DNA of 64,000 bases. Source: Mesorhizobium opportunistum WSM2075 (GTDB lineage Bacteria > Pseudomonadota > Alphaproteobacteria > Rhizobiales > Rhizobiaceae). The notes under the pieces are model-generated. The model ran no database searches. It had not been told where the DNA came from and worked only from the letters and a program-made list of their open reading frames with translations. The stretch lies in NCBI RefSeq assembly GCF_000176035.2, contig NC_015675.1:1612001-1676000 (forward strand), read 5' to 3'. A program made the translations under genes and the position numbers. Positions 26,258 to 35,152 of this stretch are shown here, in pieces; position 1 is the stretch's first letter; each line of letters begins with the position of its first letter.

Positions 26258-27183
26258 GCCTGTTCAGGCCAGGTCGCGGCGACCATCGCCAGTGTCTCGG
26301 CCCGGTTTGGCGCGCCGAGCCTGCCGCCGAAGCGCAGGCATTTGAGCGCGGCGGCGGCACTGGCAAAGCGCAAGGCCTGCTCGGCTGGCATGGCTTCCGC
26401 CAGCCCGACGGCAAAGGCGCCGTGAAAGACATCGCCGGCGGCCAGCGTGTCGACCGCCTTTATTCTCGGCGTCTCGACATGGCGGATGCCTCTGCTCGCA
26501 CGATCGGACCACCATGTTCCGGACGCACCGGCGGTCACCGCGACAAAGGCATCGGTGCGGGAGGCAAGATCGGCGCAAGCGGTCTCCAGATCCAGCGCCT
26601 GGCCGCAAATGATGCGGACCGCCGGCTCGGAGGCGACGATGTGCGAGGCCAGCGGCAACAGCTGCTCCAGCACCGCCAGCGGCGCTGTGTCGGCATCGAG
26701 GATGGCCGGACGGCCGGCGGCGCGGGCGGCCTTCAGGGCAAGTGCCGCCGCGCCCGGCCAGCGCACGTCGGCCAGCACGGCATCGAACGCGGAGAGGTCG
26801 GCGACCGGCAACGCATCGGGATCGGCCTGGGCCTTGCTGTCGTAGAACGGCACGATGATGCGTTCGCCATGTGCGTCGACCAGGATCGAAGCCAGCGCCG
26901 ACCGCGCGCCGCTGACGCGGCGGACATGGGTGCAATCGACGCCCTCGGCCTCGATCCCGGCAATCAGCTGATCGCCGACCGGATCATCGCCGGCGCTCGC
27001 CCACAGCGACACTTCCGCGCCGAGGCGATGCGCGGCGCAGGCAGCGCTCGTGGCCATGCCGGAGGCGATCTGGACGCCGTCGGAGGCGATGAATTTTCCC
27101 TGATGCGCGGGGAGGGTGTCGACCCGAAGAATGGTATCGAGCGTCAGCGCGCCGACGCTCAGAAGCTTTGCCGGTTGGTCCAT
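26254..27183 (-). CDS. PfkB/ribokinase family sugar kinase
   Basis: A 309-residue kinase with the PfkB signature 2, DTLAAGDVFHGAFAVGLAEAM, whose Asp is the catalytic base, and an early SGMATSAACAAHRLG motif. Ribokinase-like enzymes phosphorylate sugars or nucleosides; the substrate cannot be fixed from sequence. The DUF2125 gene lies 10 bp upstream on the same strand, so they form an operon. Convergent 4-bp overlap with tyrC. Confidence 0.88.
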   Translation of the reverse strand: MDQPAKLLSVGALTLDTILRVDTLPAHQGKFIASDGVQIASGMATSAACAAHRLGAEVSLWASAGDDPVGDQLIAGIEAEGVDCTHVRRVSGARSALASILVDAHGERIIVPFYDSKAQADPDALPVADLSAFDAVLADVRWPGAAALALKAARAAGRPAILDADTAPLAVLEQLLPLASHIVASEPAVRIICGQALDLETACADLASRTDAFVAVTAGASGTWWSDRASRGIRHVETPRIKAVDTLAAGDVFHGAFAVGLAEAMPAEQALRFASAAAALKCLRFGGRLGAPNRAETLAMVAATWPEQA

Positions 27184-27193
27184 GCCGGAATGC

Positions 27194-28192
27194 TTAATTG
27201 ACAGGCTTGAGCTTGCCCAGCGGAATGAAGCCGAGCGAGGCCTTGCCCTTGACGACCTTCAGCGGCATCGACGGTTCGCTGCCGAGCATGGCGAGTGCTG
27301 CGAAACCCTGTTCGATCGCGTTCTTCTGCTCGGGTATGGCGCCGGCCAGAATGGTTGCCACGGCCTTGGGGTCCTTGATCCTGATCATCAGATCGGCATT
27401 GACCAGGCCTTCGGCATCGACCGACAGCGGCCCGGAAAGGGTGACGCGCGCTGTCCCCGACGACAAATCGAGGTTGCGGATCTCGATGCTCTGGCCGCGC
27501 AGGCTTTTCACCTGCGTGCCGACCAGCGCAACGCCGTTGTTCAGCGTGACGTCGCCGCTTGCATCGAGCGCCGGCAGCACGCGGCCACCGATCGCGTCGG
27601 CGTCGATCTCCAGATCGCCAAAACTGCCGGCATAGTCGAGATCCCCGCCATTCGGCTGCAATTGGCCCGATGCCTTGCCGGCGCTGAACAGTTCGACAGG
27701 ATCGGTGTCGTCGGCCGGATCGGTCTGGCCCGACAGGCCTTCGGCCTGCAGCGATATGCGGTGCGGCAGCGGATACCACAATTTGACATTGGCCTGCAGG
27801 TTGTCCCAGTCGATCCACAGCGGCATCATGCCCGGGACGGAAGTCCTGAGCGGACCGCGTAGACTGGCGACCGGCGACAAGGGCTGGACGATCTGGGCGA
27901 CGGCATTGAAGGAGCCGGCGGAGGCGGCAATGTTCTTGGCATCGTCCTCGTAGGCGAGATTGTCGCAGGAGACCGTGAAGTTCAGGGGATAGCCGCTGAC
28001 CTGGAGATTGGCGCAACCGGCCTCGATGCCGCTCTTGTTGAGCGTGGCAACCGCCTTGTCGGCCTCGGTCCTGACCCTGTTGGCCAGATAGAACCAGCCG
28101 GCGCTGTAGATGGCGAACAGCACAACGATAAACGCCACAAGCCAGAACAGGCCGCGGCGGGATTTTGGTTGGCGTTCGTCACTTGACGTCAT
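27194..28192 (-). CDS. DUF2125 domain protein, membrane-anchored
   Basis: A 332-residue protein with one N-terminal transmembrane helix (about 13-35, LFWLVAFIVVLFAIYSAGWF) and a periplasmic body typical of DUF2125: GCANLQVSGYPLNFTVSCDN, then repeated beta-strand segments, with two cysteines (about Cys59, Cys71) that may form a disulfide. The family is confined mainly to alphaproteobacteria and is of unknown function; its AsmA-like strand pattern suggests an envelope role. Operon with the downstream PfkB kinase. Confidence 0.88.
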   Translation of the reverse strand: MTSSDERQPKSRRGLFWLVAFIVVLFAIYSAGWFYLANRVRTEADKAVATLNKSGIEAGCANLQVSGYPLNFTVSCDNLAYEDDAKNIAASAGSFNAVAQIVQPLSPVASLRGPLRTSVPGMMPLWIDWDNLQANVKLWYPLPHRISLQAEGLSGQTDPADDTDPVELFSAGKASGQLQPNGGDLDYAGSFGDLEIDADAIGGRVLPALDASGDVTLNNGVALVGTQVKSLRGQSIEIRNLDLSSGTARVTLSGPLSVDAEGLVNADLMIRIKDPKAVATILAGAIPEQKNAIEQGFAALAMLGSEPSMPLKVVKGKASLGFIPLGKLKPVN

Positions 28193-28347
28193 GCTTTGGC
28201 TCTCATTAACGCAATGGGTATCGTGGACGGACCTTCGATTCCGACAACACCAGGTAGATATTGACGAATAGGTAGACGGGGACGGACGGAAAAAACACCG
28301 GTTTCCGGTGCGGCATTGTCATTCTTTTTACAATCAGGCGCGGCGAT

Positions 28348-28869
28348 ATGGGCGATTTTTGGGTGTTTGGCTATGGTTCGCTGATCTGGCGGCCCGGTTT
28401 CGCGCATGTCGAGACACGACGGGCCCACCTGCACGGCTACCGGCGCTCGCTTTGTGTCTATTCCTTCGTGCATCGCGGCACGCGCCAGCGGCCCGGACTG
28501 GTGCTCGGCCTCGACCATGGCGGTTCCTGCGTCGGCCTGGCGTTCCGCGTCCCTGGCGAACTGCGCGACGAGGTCATTGCCTATCTGCGCGAGCGGGAGC
28601 TCGTCACCAGCGTCTATCTCGAGCGGACGCTGAAGGTTCGCCTCGATGGTGGCGGGACAGTCGAAGCGGTGGCCTATGTCGTCGACCGCAAGCATGAGCA
28701 ATATGCCGGCGCGCTCGACGCGGCGGATGCGGCAGCGGTGGTGCGGGGCGCGGCCGGCCAGTCCGGCGACAACGAGGATTATGTCCTCAGCACGCTGAAG
28801 CACCTGGAAGCACTCGGCATTCGCGATCACTGGCTGGAAGAGGTGGCGCGGGAGATAGCGCCTTTGTGA
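28348..28869 (+). CDS. chaC: ChaC-like gamma-glutamylcyclotransferase
   Basis: A 173-residue protein with the substrate-binding FGYGSLIWRPGF (7-18), GYRRSLCVYSF, and YLRERELVTSVYLER, whose glutamate (82 or 84) is the expected catalytic residue. ChaC enzymes cleave glutathione to 5-oxoproline and Cys-Gly. It is divergent from the DUF2125 gene and 117 bp ahead of an aldo/keto reductase, so a glutathione or aldehyde stress theme is possible. Confidence 0.93.
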   Translation: MGDFWVFGYGSLIWRPGFAHVETRRAHLHGYRRSLCVYSFVHRGTRQRPGLVLGLDHGGSCVGLAFRVPGELRDEVIAYLRERELVTSVYLERTLKVRLDGGGTVEAVAYVVDRKHEQYAGALDAADAAAVVRGAAGQSGDNEDYVLSTLKHLEALGIRDHWLEEVAREIAPL

Positions 28870-28986
28870 AGCGTTGGCTCTGCGGAAAAGGCGGCCAGGC
28901 CTTTGACCCCGAAGCCGCGAGACCTAGGTTAGGCTGCGAACCCAGCCAACGGGCGGCATCCGCCCTGCCAATCACGGAGATCCGTC

Positions 28987-29934
28987 TTGCAGAAACGCCG
29001 TCTCGGTCGCACCGACCTTTCCATCGCGCCGCTGGTTCTGGGTGGCAATGTCTTCGGCTGGACCGCGGACGAAAAGACTTCGTTCGACCTGCTCGACCGC
29101 TTCGTCGGCGCTGGCCTGAACGCGATCGATACGGCGGACGCCTATTCGCGCTGGGTGCCCGGTCACAAGGGCGGCGAATCGGAAACCATCATCGGCAAAT
29201 GGATGAAAGACCGCGGCAATCGCGACAAGGTGATCGTGGTGACCAAGGTCGGCTCGGATATGGGGCAGGGTCACAAGGATCTTTCCGCCGCCTATATCGA
29301 GAAGGCCGTCGATGCGTCGCTGAAGCGCCTGCAGACCGAAGTCATCGACCTTTATCTGTCGCACTGGCCGGATCCGGCCACGCCTTATGAGGAAACACTT
29401 GGCGCCTACGAAAAGCTGCTCGCCAAAGGCAAGGTCCGTCATGTCGGCTGCTCGAACCTCGACGCCGGCCAGTTGCGTGCCGCTCTCGACGTGGCGAGCC
29501 TGCGCAGCCTGCCGCGCTACGAAGTGCTGCAGCCGGAATACAATCTCTACGATCGCTCGTCCTTCGACGGCCCGCTGCACGATCTCTGCGTGGCCGAGGA
29601 TATCGGCGTCATCACCTATTTCAGCCTGGCCAAGGGTTTTCTGAGCGGCAAATACCGCAGTGAGGCAGATCTTGGCCAAAGCGAGCGCGGCGAGGATGTC
29701 GGCAGCTATTTGAATGCGCGAGGCATGCGCATCCTTGCGGCACTCGACGCGGTGTCATCAAGGCATTCCGCCAAGCAGGCGGAAGTGGCGCTTGCCTGGG
29801 TGATCGCGCGGCCCGGTATCACCGCACCGATCGCCAGTGCGACCAAGCCTGACCAGATGGATAGCCTGATCAGGGCAGTATCGCTGAAACTGACGGCGGA
29901 CGACATGGCCGAACTCGACAAAGCGAGCGGCTGA
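28987..29934 (+). CDS. Aldo/keto reductase
   Basis: A 315-residue (beta/alpha)8 NADPH-dependent oxidoreductase. The catalytic tetrad can be placed as Asp and Tyr in DTADAYSRW, Lys in VVTKVGS and His in YLSHWPD. GKVRHVGCSN and QPEYNLYDRSSF are typical of the AKR11/12-like group. The start is TTG at 28987, with GGAGA 7 nt upstream and no competing ATG. Substrate unknown. A LysE exporter follows after 90 bp. Confidence 0.92.
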   Translation: MQKRRLGRTDLSIAPLVLGGNVFGWTADEKTSFDLLDRFVGAGLNAIDTADAYSRWVPGHKGGESETIIGKWMKDRGNRDKVIVVTKVGSDMGQGHKDLSAAYIEKAVDASLKRLQTEVIDLYLSHWPDPATPYEETLGAYEKLLAKGKVRHVGCSNLDAGQLRAALDVASLRSLPRYEVLQPEYNLYDRSSFDGPLHDLCVAEDIGVITYFSLAKGFLSGKYRSEADLGQSERGEDVGSYLNARGMRILAALDAVSSRHSAKQAEVALAWVIARPGITAPIASATKPDQMDSLIRAVSLKLTADDMAELDKASG

Positions 29935-30024
29935 AGCTTCCGGCAACCACCGGCGCACGAACGTCCAAGACGATCCGCATCGCCCGCCATACCGTCCTTC
30001 GCACGGGGCAGGATAGAGGATCGG

Positions 30025-30651
30025 ATGGCCGGACCACTTGTTTCGCAGCCGGAGCTTTGGCCTCAGCTGCTCGCGCTGGTGCTTGCCGCCACTGTCGTCA
30101 TGGGCAGCCCGGGGCCGGCGACGATAAGCGTCACCGCCGTCGGTGCCGCCTTCGGCCTGCGCCACTCGCTGCGCTACACCTGCGGGATCGTGCTTGGCAC
30201 CGTCGCCGTGCTGCTGGTCGTGGCGACCGGGGTGATGGCGGCGCTGACCTCGATGCCAAGGTTGGCGCCGGTGCTGGCGGTCGCGTCCGCCGCCTATATC
30301 CTCTATCTCGCGTTCAGGATCGCCACCGCCCCGCCGCTGGCGGCCCATGCCGCCGAGACGTCGCGCCCGGCATGGCTGGCCGGGTTTCTCCTGGCGATAG
30401 CCAATCCAAAAGCCTATGTGGCGATCGCGGCCGTGTTTGCCGGCGCCGCTCCAAAGCAAGGCGCCGCTGAGCTTGGCCTATCGTTGAAGCTGACGGTCCT
30501 GGCGGCGATGATCATTGTCATCCATGCCGTGTGGCTGCTCGCGGGCGCGGCATTCGCGCGCTTTCTGCGCCGGCCGGTGGCATCCCGGGTCATCAATCTG
30601 GTCTTCGCCGCGACGCTGGTGCTGACCACGGTGCTGGCTGTGTTCGGCTGA
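30025..30651 (+). CDS. LysE family translocator
   Basis: A 208-residue membrane protein with six hydrophobic segments and the LysE/RhtB motif SPGPATISVTAVGAAFGLRHSLRYTCGI near the N-terminus, then FLLAIANPKAYVAIAAVF. This family exports amino acids or related metabolites. AGAGGA stands 6 nt before the ATG. It converges with plsC. Confidence 0.9.
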   Translation: MAGPLVSQPELWPQLLALVLAATVVMGSPGPATISVTAVGAAFGLRHSLRYTCGIVLGTVAVLLVVATGVMAALTSMPRLAPVLAVASAAYILYLAFRIATAPPLAAHAAETSRPAWLAGFLLAIANPKAYVAIAAVFAGAAPKQGAAELGLSLKLTVLAAMIIVIHAVWLLAGAAFARFLRRPVASRVINLVFAATLVLTTVLAVFG

Positions 30652-30668
30652 TTGCCTGGCAGCAAAGC

Positions 30669-31457
30669 TCAGGATTTCGCGCCGAGCTCCCGCAGCCGCT
30701 TCACCGCTGTCGGCGGCAAGGCCGGCGGATTCGGCGCTTGGGAGGCTTCGATGAGGAGCTGGTCGCAGGCGGCTTCCGTGTCGCCGATCAGCCGCGCCAT
30801 GAATTCGTCCTTGCCCAGGCCAGGCGGGATTGGCGGCAGGAAGCGCGCCTTGATGGTGCCGGGATAGCGCAGGAACTTGCGGCGCGGCCAATAGAGGCCA
30901 GCGACATGGGCAACCGGTACCACCGGAACGCCAAGCTGCGCATAGATTTCGACGATGCCGTATTTGTAGGCCGGCTCGTCGCCCGGCGCGCGGCGCGTGC
31001 CTTCGGGATAGATGATCAGCTGGCGCGGGTTGCGCGCCAGTTCCTCCCTGGTCGCCGCGACCACCGCCTTCAGGGCCTTGGAGCGGCTGCCGCGGTCGAC
31101 CGGGATCATGCGCATCTTCAGGATGTACCAGCCGAAGAAAGGGATCCAGGTCAGCTCGCGCTTGAGGATGTAAAGCGGATCCTGGAGGAATGGGAAGAAG
31201 GCGATCGCGTCCCAGAACGACTGGTGCTTGGGTGCCAGGATAAAGGAACCCTCGGGCAGGTTTTCCAGCCCGGTGATGTCGTTCTTCGTTCCGGCGATCT
31301 TGTCGTAGAGCCACATGCAGGTGCGCGACCAGAATTTCGGCACGAACCAGGCGCGGTGACGGGGCGACAGGAAATAGTAGGGGGTCCAGAGGATCATCTG
31401 GACGATCAGATTGACGTAGAAGACGAAGTTGAACGCCAGCGATCTGACATAGAGCAT
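30669..31457 (-). CDS. plsC: 1-acyl-sn-glycerol-3-phosphate acyltransferase
   Basis: A 262-residue membrane-bound acyltransferase. It has N-terminal hydrophobic segments (about 8-30), the catalytic HX4D motif KHQSFWD (His78, Asp83), RGSRSKAL and the phosphate-binding PEGTRR. It forms phosphatidic acid in phospholipid synthesis. In related genomes I recall plsC directly after ydcF and ftsX; here a LysR/CMD cassette separates them. Confidence 0.93.
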   Translation of the reverse strand: MLYVRSLAFNFVFYVNLIVQMILWTPYYFLSPRHRAWFVPKFWSRTCMWLYDKIAGTKNDITGLENLPEGSFILAPKHQSFWDAIAFFPFLQDPLYILKRELTWIPFFGWYILKMRMIPVDRGSRSKALKAVVAATREELARNPRQLIIYPEGTRRAPGDEPAYKYGIVEIYAQLGVPVVPVAHVAGLYWPRRKFLRYPGTIKARFLPPIPPGLGKDEFMARLIGDTEAACDQLLIEASQAPNPPALPPTAVKRLRELGAKS

Positions 31458-31534
31458 GGGGGAGGTCCGGTGAGGAAGTGTGCGTTGGTTACACCAAGCA
31501 GGCGCAAAAAGGAAACGGTACGATACGGCTCATT

Positions 31535-32440
31535 CTACCAGGTCGCCTGCGCCAGACGTTCCCTGAGGCGCGGGCCGGCAAAGTCCAGGAAGGCGCGCAG
31601 TTTCACCGGCAGTCGGCCCTGGCCGGCGTGCACCAGGTTTACCGGCCACGGCTCAGGTTCGAAATCCTCGAGTACGGGCTGCAGTGCCCCTGAGCGTACA
31701 GCGGCGACGATCTGGTAGGAGAGCACACGCGTCATCCCGACCCCCGCGGTCGCCGCATCGATCGCCGCCTCGGCGGTGTTGACGCGGAGCCTGGAACGGA
31801 CAGGGACAGGAACATCAGACTTGTCCACCGCAAAGGTCCATGTGGCGAGTGAGCCTAGGCCCTCGAAGGTGATGCAGCTATGCGTTTCAAGGTCTTTCGG
31901 GGTTTTCGGCGCCCCGTGCTCGGCCAGATACGCCGGACTTGCGCAGGCGACATGCCGGATCGAACCGACCCTGGTCGCGACCATGCGCGAGTCCGGCAGC
32001 CGGCCGATGCGGATGGCGAGGTCGATATGGTCCTCGGCCAATTGGGCTATTCTGTCGCCGAGCGTCAGGCGGATATCCACCTGCGGGTAAGCGGCGAGGA
32101 ACGCGGTGACGACGGGCAGGACATGGAGGCGGCCGAAAACGATCGACGCGGTGATGATCAGCTCACCTGTCGGTGCGCTGTACTCGCCACCAGCGGTACG
32201 CTCGGCGTCTCCGACGTCTTCCAGGATACGACGGCAGGCGGCAAGATAGGCATGGCCCGCATCGGTCAGCGTCAGCCGCCGTGTAGACCGGTTCAACAAG
32301 CGTGTCTTGAGATGCCGTTCCAGTTCGGAGACCTTGCGGCTGACGGTTGCCAGAGGAGTGCCCAGATGACGCGCCGCGGCGGAAAGGCTGCCGGACTCGG
32401 CCGCTGCGACGAAAAGGGACATGGCTTCGAGGCGATCCAT
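31535..32440 (-). CDS. LysR family transcriptional regulator (cassette regulator)
   Basis: A 301-residue protein with an N-terminal winged HTH (FVAAAESGSLSAAARHLGTPLATVSRKVSELERHL) and a C-terminal LysR substrate-binding domain with GVGMTRVLSYQI. The ATG at 32440 gives the family start MDRLEAMSLF. It is divergent from the CMD/DUF1348/PNPOx-like genes with 98 bp between start codons, the classic arrangement for a LysR regulator of its neighbours; ATTGCAAT at 32468-32475 is a candidate operator half. Confidence 0.93.
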   Translation of the reverse strand: MDRLEAMSLFVAAAESGSLSAAARHLGTPLATVSRKVSELERHLKTRLLNRSTRRLTLTDAGHAYLAACRRILEDVGDAERTAGGEYSAPTGELIITASIVFGRLHVLPVVTAFLAAYPQVDIRLTLGDRIAQLAEDHIDLAIRIGRLPDSRMVATRVGSIRHVACASPAYLAEHGAPKTPKDLETHSCITFEGLGSLATWTFAVDKSDVPVPVRSRLRVNTAEAAIDAATAGVGMTRVLSYQIVAAVRSGALQPVLEDFEPEPWPVNLVHAGQGRLPVKLRAFLDFAGPRLRERLAQATW

Positions 32441-32538
32441 AGTTTTTCCAGAAATTGGAAGGATGGATTGCAATTATGGCATCTACACCCGAAAGATGGA
32501 AGGATGCATATGGGAGGGGCAAATCCAGAGGAATTCCC

Positions 32539-33090
32539 ATGCCCCGCATCGCCACGCCTTCGTCCATCGCCACCGCTCCCGCAGCCGCGCAGCCCATGCT
32601 GCAGGCGGTGGAAAAACAGCTCGGTGTCGTGCCGAACCTGTTTCGGATGGTCGCCAACAGTCCAGCCGCGCTTGAAGGCTATCTCGGCATGTCGGGTGCG
32701 CTGGCCAAGGGCCGGCTGCCGGCGCCGACGCGTGAGCGCATCGCGCTGGCGGTCGCCGAGATCAATGGCTGCAGTTATTGTCTGTCCGCGCACAGCTATC
32801 TCGGCAAGAACCTCGCCAAGCTCGACGACGCCGAGATGATCGCCAACCGCCATGGCGGTTCCACGGATCCCAAGGCGGCCGCGGCGGTGCGTTTTGCCGC
32901 CAAGGTTGCGCAAAGCCGCGGACATGTCGGCGATGAAGACCTCGCCGCTGTAAGGCTGGCGGGCTACGATGATGGGCAGATCATCGAGATTGTTCAGCAT
33001 GTCGCCCTGAACGTCTGGACCAACTATATCAACGAAGTTGCCCGCACCGCGATCGATTTTCCGGTTGTTTCCGCCCGCGATGCTGCCTGA
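32539..33090 (+). CDS. Carboxymuconolactone decarboxylase family (AhpD-like) protein
   Basis: A 183-residue all-helical protein with the redox pair in [15 protein letters not shown], the AhpD/CMD signature CxxC-x3-H. Such proteins act as peroxidase-type reductants or as gamma-carboxymuconolactone decarboxylases; the CxxC favours a redox role. AGAGGA precedes the ATG at 32539. First gene of a three-gene rightward unit divergent from a LysR regulator; the frame is open upstream, but the family start and ribosome-binding site settle 32539. Confidence 0.9.
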   Translation: MPRIATPSSIATAPAAAQPMLQAVEKQLGVVPNLFRMVANSPAALEGYLGMSGALAKGRLPAPTRERIALAVAEINGCSYCLSAHSYLGKNLAKLDDAEMIANRHGGSTDPKAAAAVRFAAKVAQSRGHVGDEDLAAVRLAGYDDGQIIEIVQHVALNVWTNYINEVARTAIDFPVVSARDAA

Positions 33091-33149
33091 ATGAGGGCAG
33101 GGCCGGCGGTGTCAGCCGGGCCCCGTTCTTCATGACGCAGAGGAATCCC

Positions 33150-33620
33150 ATGTCTGAAAGCCGCCCGCCGCTTCCGCCCTTCACCGCCGAGACCGCAGCG
33201 CAGAAGGCGCGCATGGCCGAGGATGCGTGGAACTCCCGCGATCCGGCACGGGTCGCGCTCGCCTATACGACCGACAGCCGCTGGCGCAACCGCGCCGAAT
33301 TCCTGCATGGTCGCGATGCCATCCAGGCTTTCCTGACCCGCAAATGGAGCCGCGAACTCGACTACCGGCTGATCAAGGAGGTTTGGGCCTTCCACGGCAA
33401 CCGCATCGCCGTGCGCTTCGCCTATGAATGGCACGATGACTCAGGTTCGTGGTTCCGCAGCTACGGCAACGAGAATTGGGAGTTCGACGAACATGGGCTG
33501 ATGCGCCTGCGCATCGCCAGCATCAACGACCTGCCGATCGACGAGGCCGACCGCAAATACCATTGGCCGCTCGGCCGCCGTCCGGACGACCACCCGACAT
33601 TGTCGGAGCTCGGGCTTTAG
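33150..33620 (+). CDS. DUF1348, nuclear-transport-factor-2-like protein
   Basis: A 156-residue NTF2-fold protein with the DUF1348 pattern: [68 protein letters not shown] and [23 protein letters not shown]. The many aromatic and His residues line a likely small-molecule pocket. Function unknown. It has AGAGGA before the ATG and lies 59 bp after the CMD gene. Confidence 0.9.
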   Translation: MSESRPPLPPFTAETAAQKARMAEDAWNSRDPARVALAYTTDSRWRNRAEFLHGRDAIQAFLTRKWSRELDYRLIKEVWAFHGNRIAVRFAYEWHDDSGSWFRSYGNENWEFDEHGLMRLRIASINDLPIDEADRKYHWPLGRRPDDHPTLSELGL

Positions 33621-33665
33621 CACCGTCTCTCAAGTGCTTGGACCGGAGACATCAAGGAGGTTTCG

Positions 33666-34298
33666 ATGAACGCACATGCTTTCACCAGCGATGTCGCCTT
33701 CACGCCGACCGTCAAGGCGATCCAGGCCCGCAAGGGCTCGCGCCAGTCCTATGCGCGGGTCGAGGAGCGTGGCGGTTGGCAGGGCGTCATCACGCCTGAC
33801 CTTGCCGCATTTATCGAGATGCAGACCAGCGTCTTCCTGTCGACGGCCAATGGCGAGGGCCAGCCCTATATCCAGCACCGGGGTGGGCCTGCCGGCTTTC
33901 TCAAGGTGCTGGACGAAAAGACGATCGGCTTCGCGGATTTCTCCGGCAACAGGCAATTCATCACCCAGGGCAATCTTGCCGACAATCCGAGGGCCTTCCT
34001 GTTCCTGATCGACTATATGTTGCGCCAGCGCATCAAGATCTGGGGCACGGCGCGCGTCGTCGAAAACGATGCCGAGCTGATGGCGAGGCTGATGCCGCAC
34101 GACTACAAGGCGCGGCCCGAGCAAGTCATCCTGTTCACCGTTTCGGCCTGGGACGCCAATTGCCCGCAGCACATTCCGCAGCGCTTCGAGGCGGCCGATG
34201 TCGCGGCAGCGCTTGGAGAGCGGGACCGGCGCATTCAACAGCTCGAACAGGAGATCGCGCGTCTCAAGGAAATTTCAGGGGCTGCCGCCGAGGGCTGA
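33666..34298 (+). CDS. Pyridoxamine-5'-phosphate-oxidase-like flavin protein
   Basis: A 210-residue split-barrel protein with STANGEGQPYIQHRGGPAGFLKVLDEKTIGFADFSGNRQFITQGNLADNPRAFLFLIDY, the FMN-binding half typical of PNPOx-like proteins, then RQRIKIWGTARV. The C-terminus ends in a short coiled coil (ERDRRIQQLEQEIARLKE). True PdxH features are lacking, so it more likely reduces or binds a flavin/F420-like substrate. A strong AAGGAGG precedes the ATG. It ends the LysR-linked unit. Confidence 0.88.
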   Translation: MNAHAFTSDVAFTPTVKAIQARKGSRQSYARVEERGGWQGVITPDLAAFIEMQTSVFLSTANGEGQPYIQHRGGPAGFLKVLDEKTIGFADFSGNRQFITQGNLADNPRAFLFLIDYMLRQRIKIWGTARVVENDAELMARLMPHDYKARPEQVILFTVSAWDANCPQHIPQRFEAADVAAALGERDRRIQQLEQEIARLKEISGAAAEG

Positions 34299-34305
34299 TA
34301 CCGGT

Positions 34306-35031
34306 TCAGCCGCCAGCCGCGGTTTCGGCCAGCGCTATGCCGTCTGGGGTCGGCTTCACCGGCACGATGCCGCGCGCCAGCGCCAGCAGATATTTGGTGT
34401 ATTCGGTAAACAGCACCCGCAACGCCCGCGGCTTGGTCAGCCAGCCGCCATTGTCGAGATTGGAATTGACCACCGGATAGGGCTCGAGCCTTGCGCCATG
34501 CAGCAGCCGGCCCATTTCCAGCAGGCTGCGCGGCATGTGATAGTTGTTGGTGACCAGGATCACCGTGCCATAGGCATGGTTTGTCACCCATTTGGCGCTT
34601 TGCTCGGCGTTGCCGATCGTGTCGAGCGCGGCGCGGTCGATGTCGACGCAGCAGGAAAACAGCTTCTTGTCACCGCCGGTAGCGGCCTGGAGCTGGCGTC
34701 GGCTGGCGGAAGGATGCACACCGCTGATCAGCAGCCGCTCGCCCTTGCCGGATGCCAGCAATTCCATCGCCGCGTCGAGGCGCGACTGGCCACCGGTCAG
34801 AACGATGATGGCATCGGCCTTGGTCGGATTGGCAGGCGTGGTCAGATGGCTGACCTTGTTGGCGAACCAGCCGAAGCCGCCGGCAAACAAGGTCGCGAGG
34901 ACGAGGAGGGAGAGCGCGGAGATCCGAATTGCGGCCTTTAAACGGCTGACCTTGCCGTGGTCGCGCGAACGAGCAACCACCACTGGCATCTGCCCAGCCG
35001 TCCCGGTCGAATCCCGCACGTCCATGGCCAT
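34306..35031 (-). CDS. YdcF family protein (DUF218)
   Basis: A 241-residue protein with one N-terminal transmembrane helix (about 33-55) and a DUF218 domain: ADAIIVLTGGQSRLDAAMELLASGKGERLLISG, then GNAEQSAKWV and ILVTNNYHMPRSLLEMGR. Members are proposed to act in envelope or vancomycin-resistance-related processes (SanA/YdcF/ElyC). It is downstream of ftsX on the same strand, with 121 bp between, an order I recall as common in rhizobia. Confidence 0.88.
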   Translation of the reverse strand: MAMDVRDSTGTAGQMPVVVARSRDHGKVSRLKAAIRISALSLLVLATLFAGGFGWFANKVSHLTTPANPTKADAIIVLTGGQSRLDAAMELLASGKGERLLISGVHPSASRRQLQAATGGDKKLFSCCVDIDRAALDTIGNAEQSAKWVTNHAYGTVILVTNNYHMPRSLLEMGRLLHGARLEPYPVVNSNLDNGGWLTKPRALRVLFTEYTKYLLALARGIVPVKPTPDGIALAETAAGG

Positions 35032-35152
35032 ATCGTTAATCCCGAAATGCGGCCTTTGGTAGGTAAAAGACGCACTTTGCGTTACGCGGTTTCTCCATCC
35101 GTGATCCGCCTCGTTTCCACCCGCGCCCTCGAACCAAAGACACGCTCCCTTT

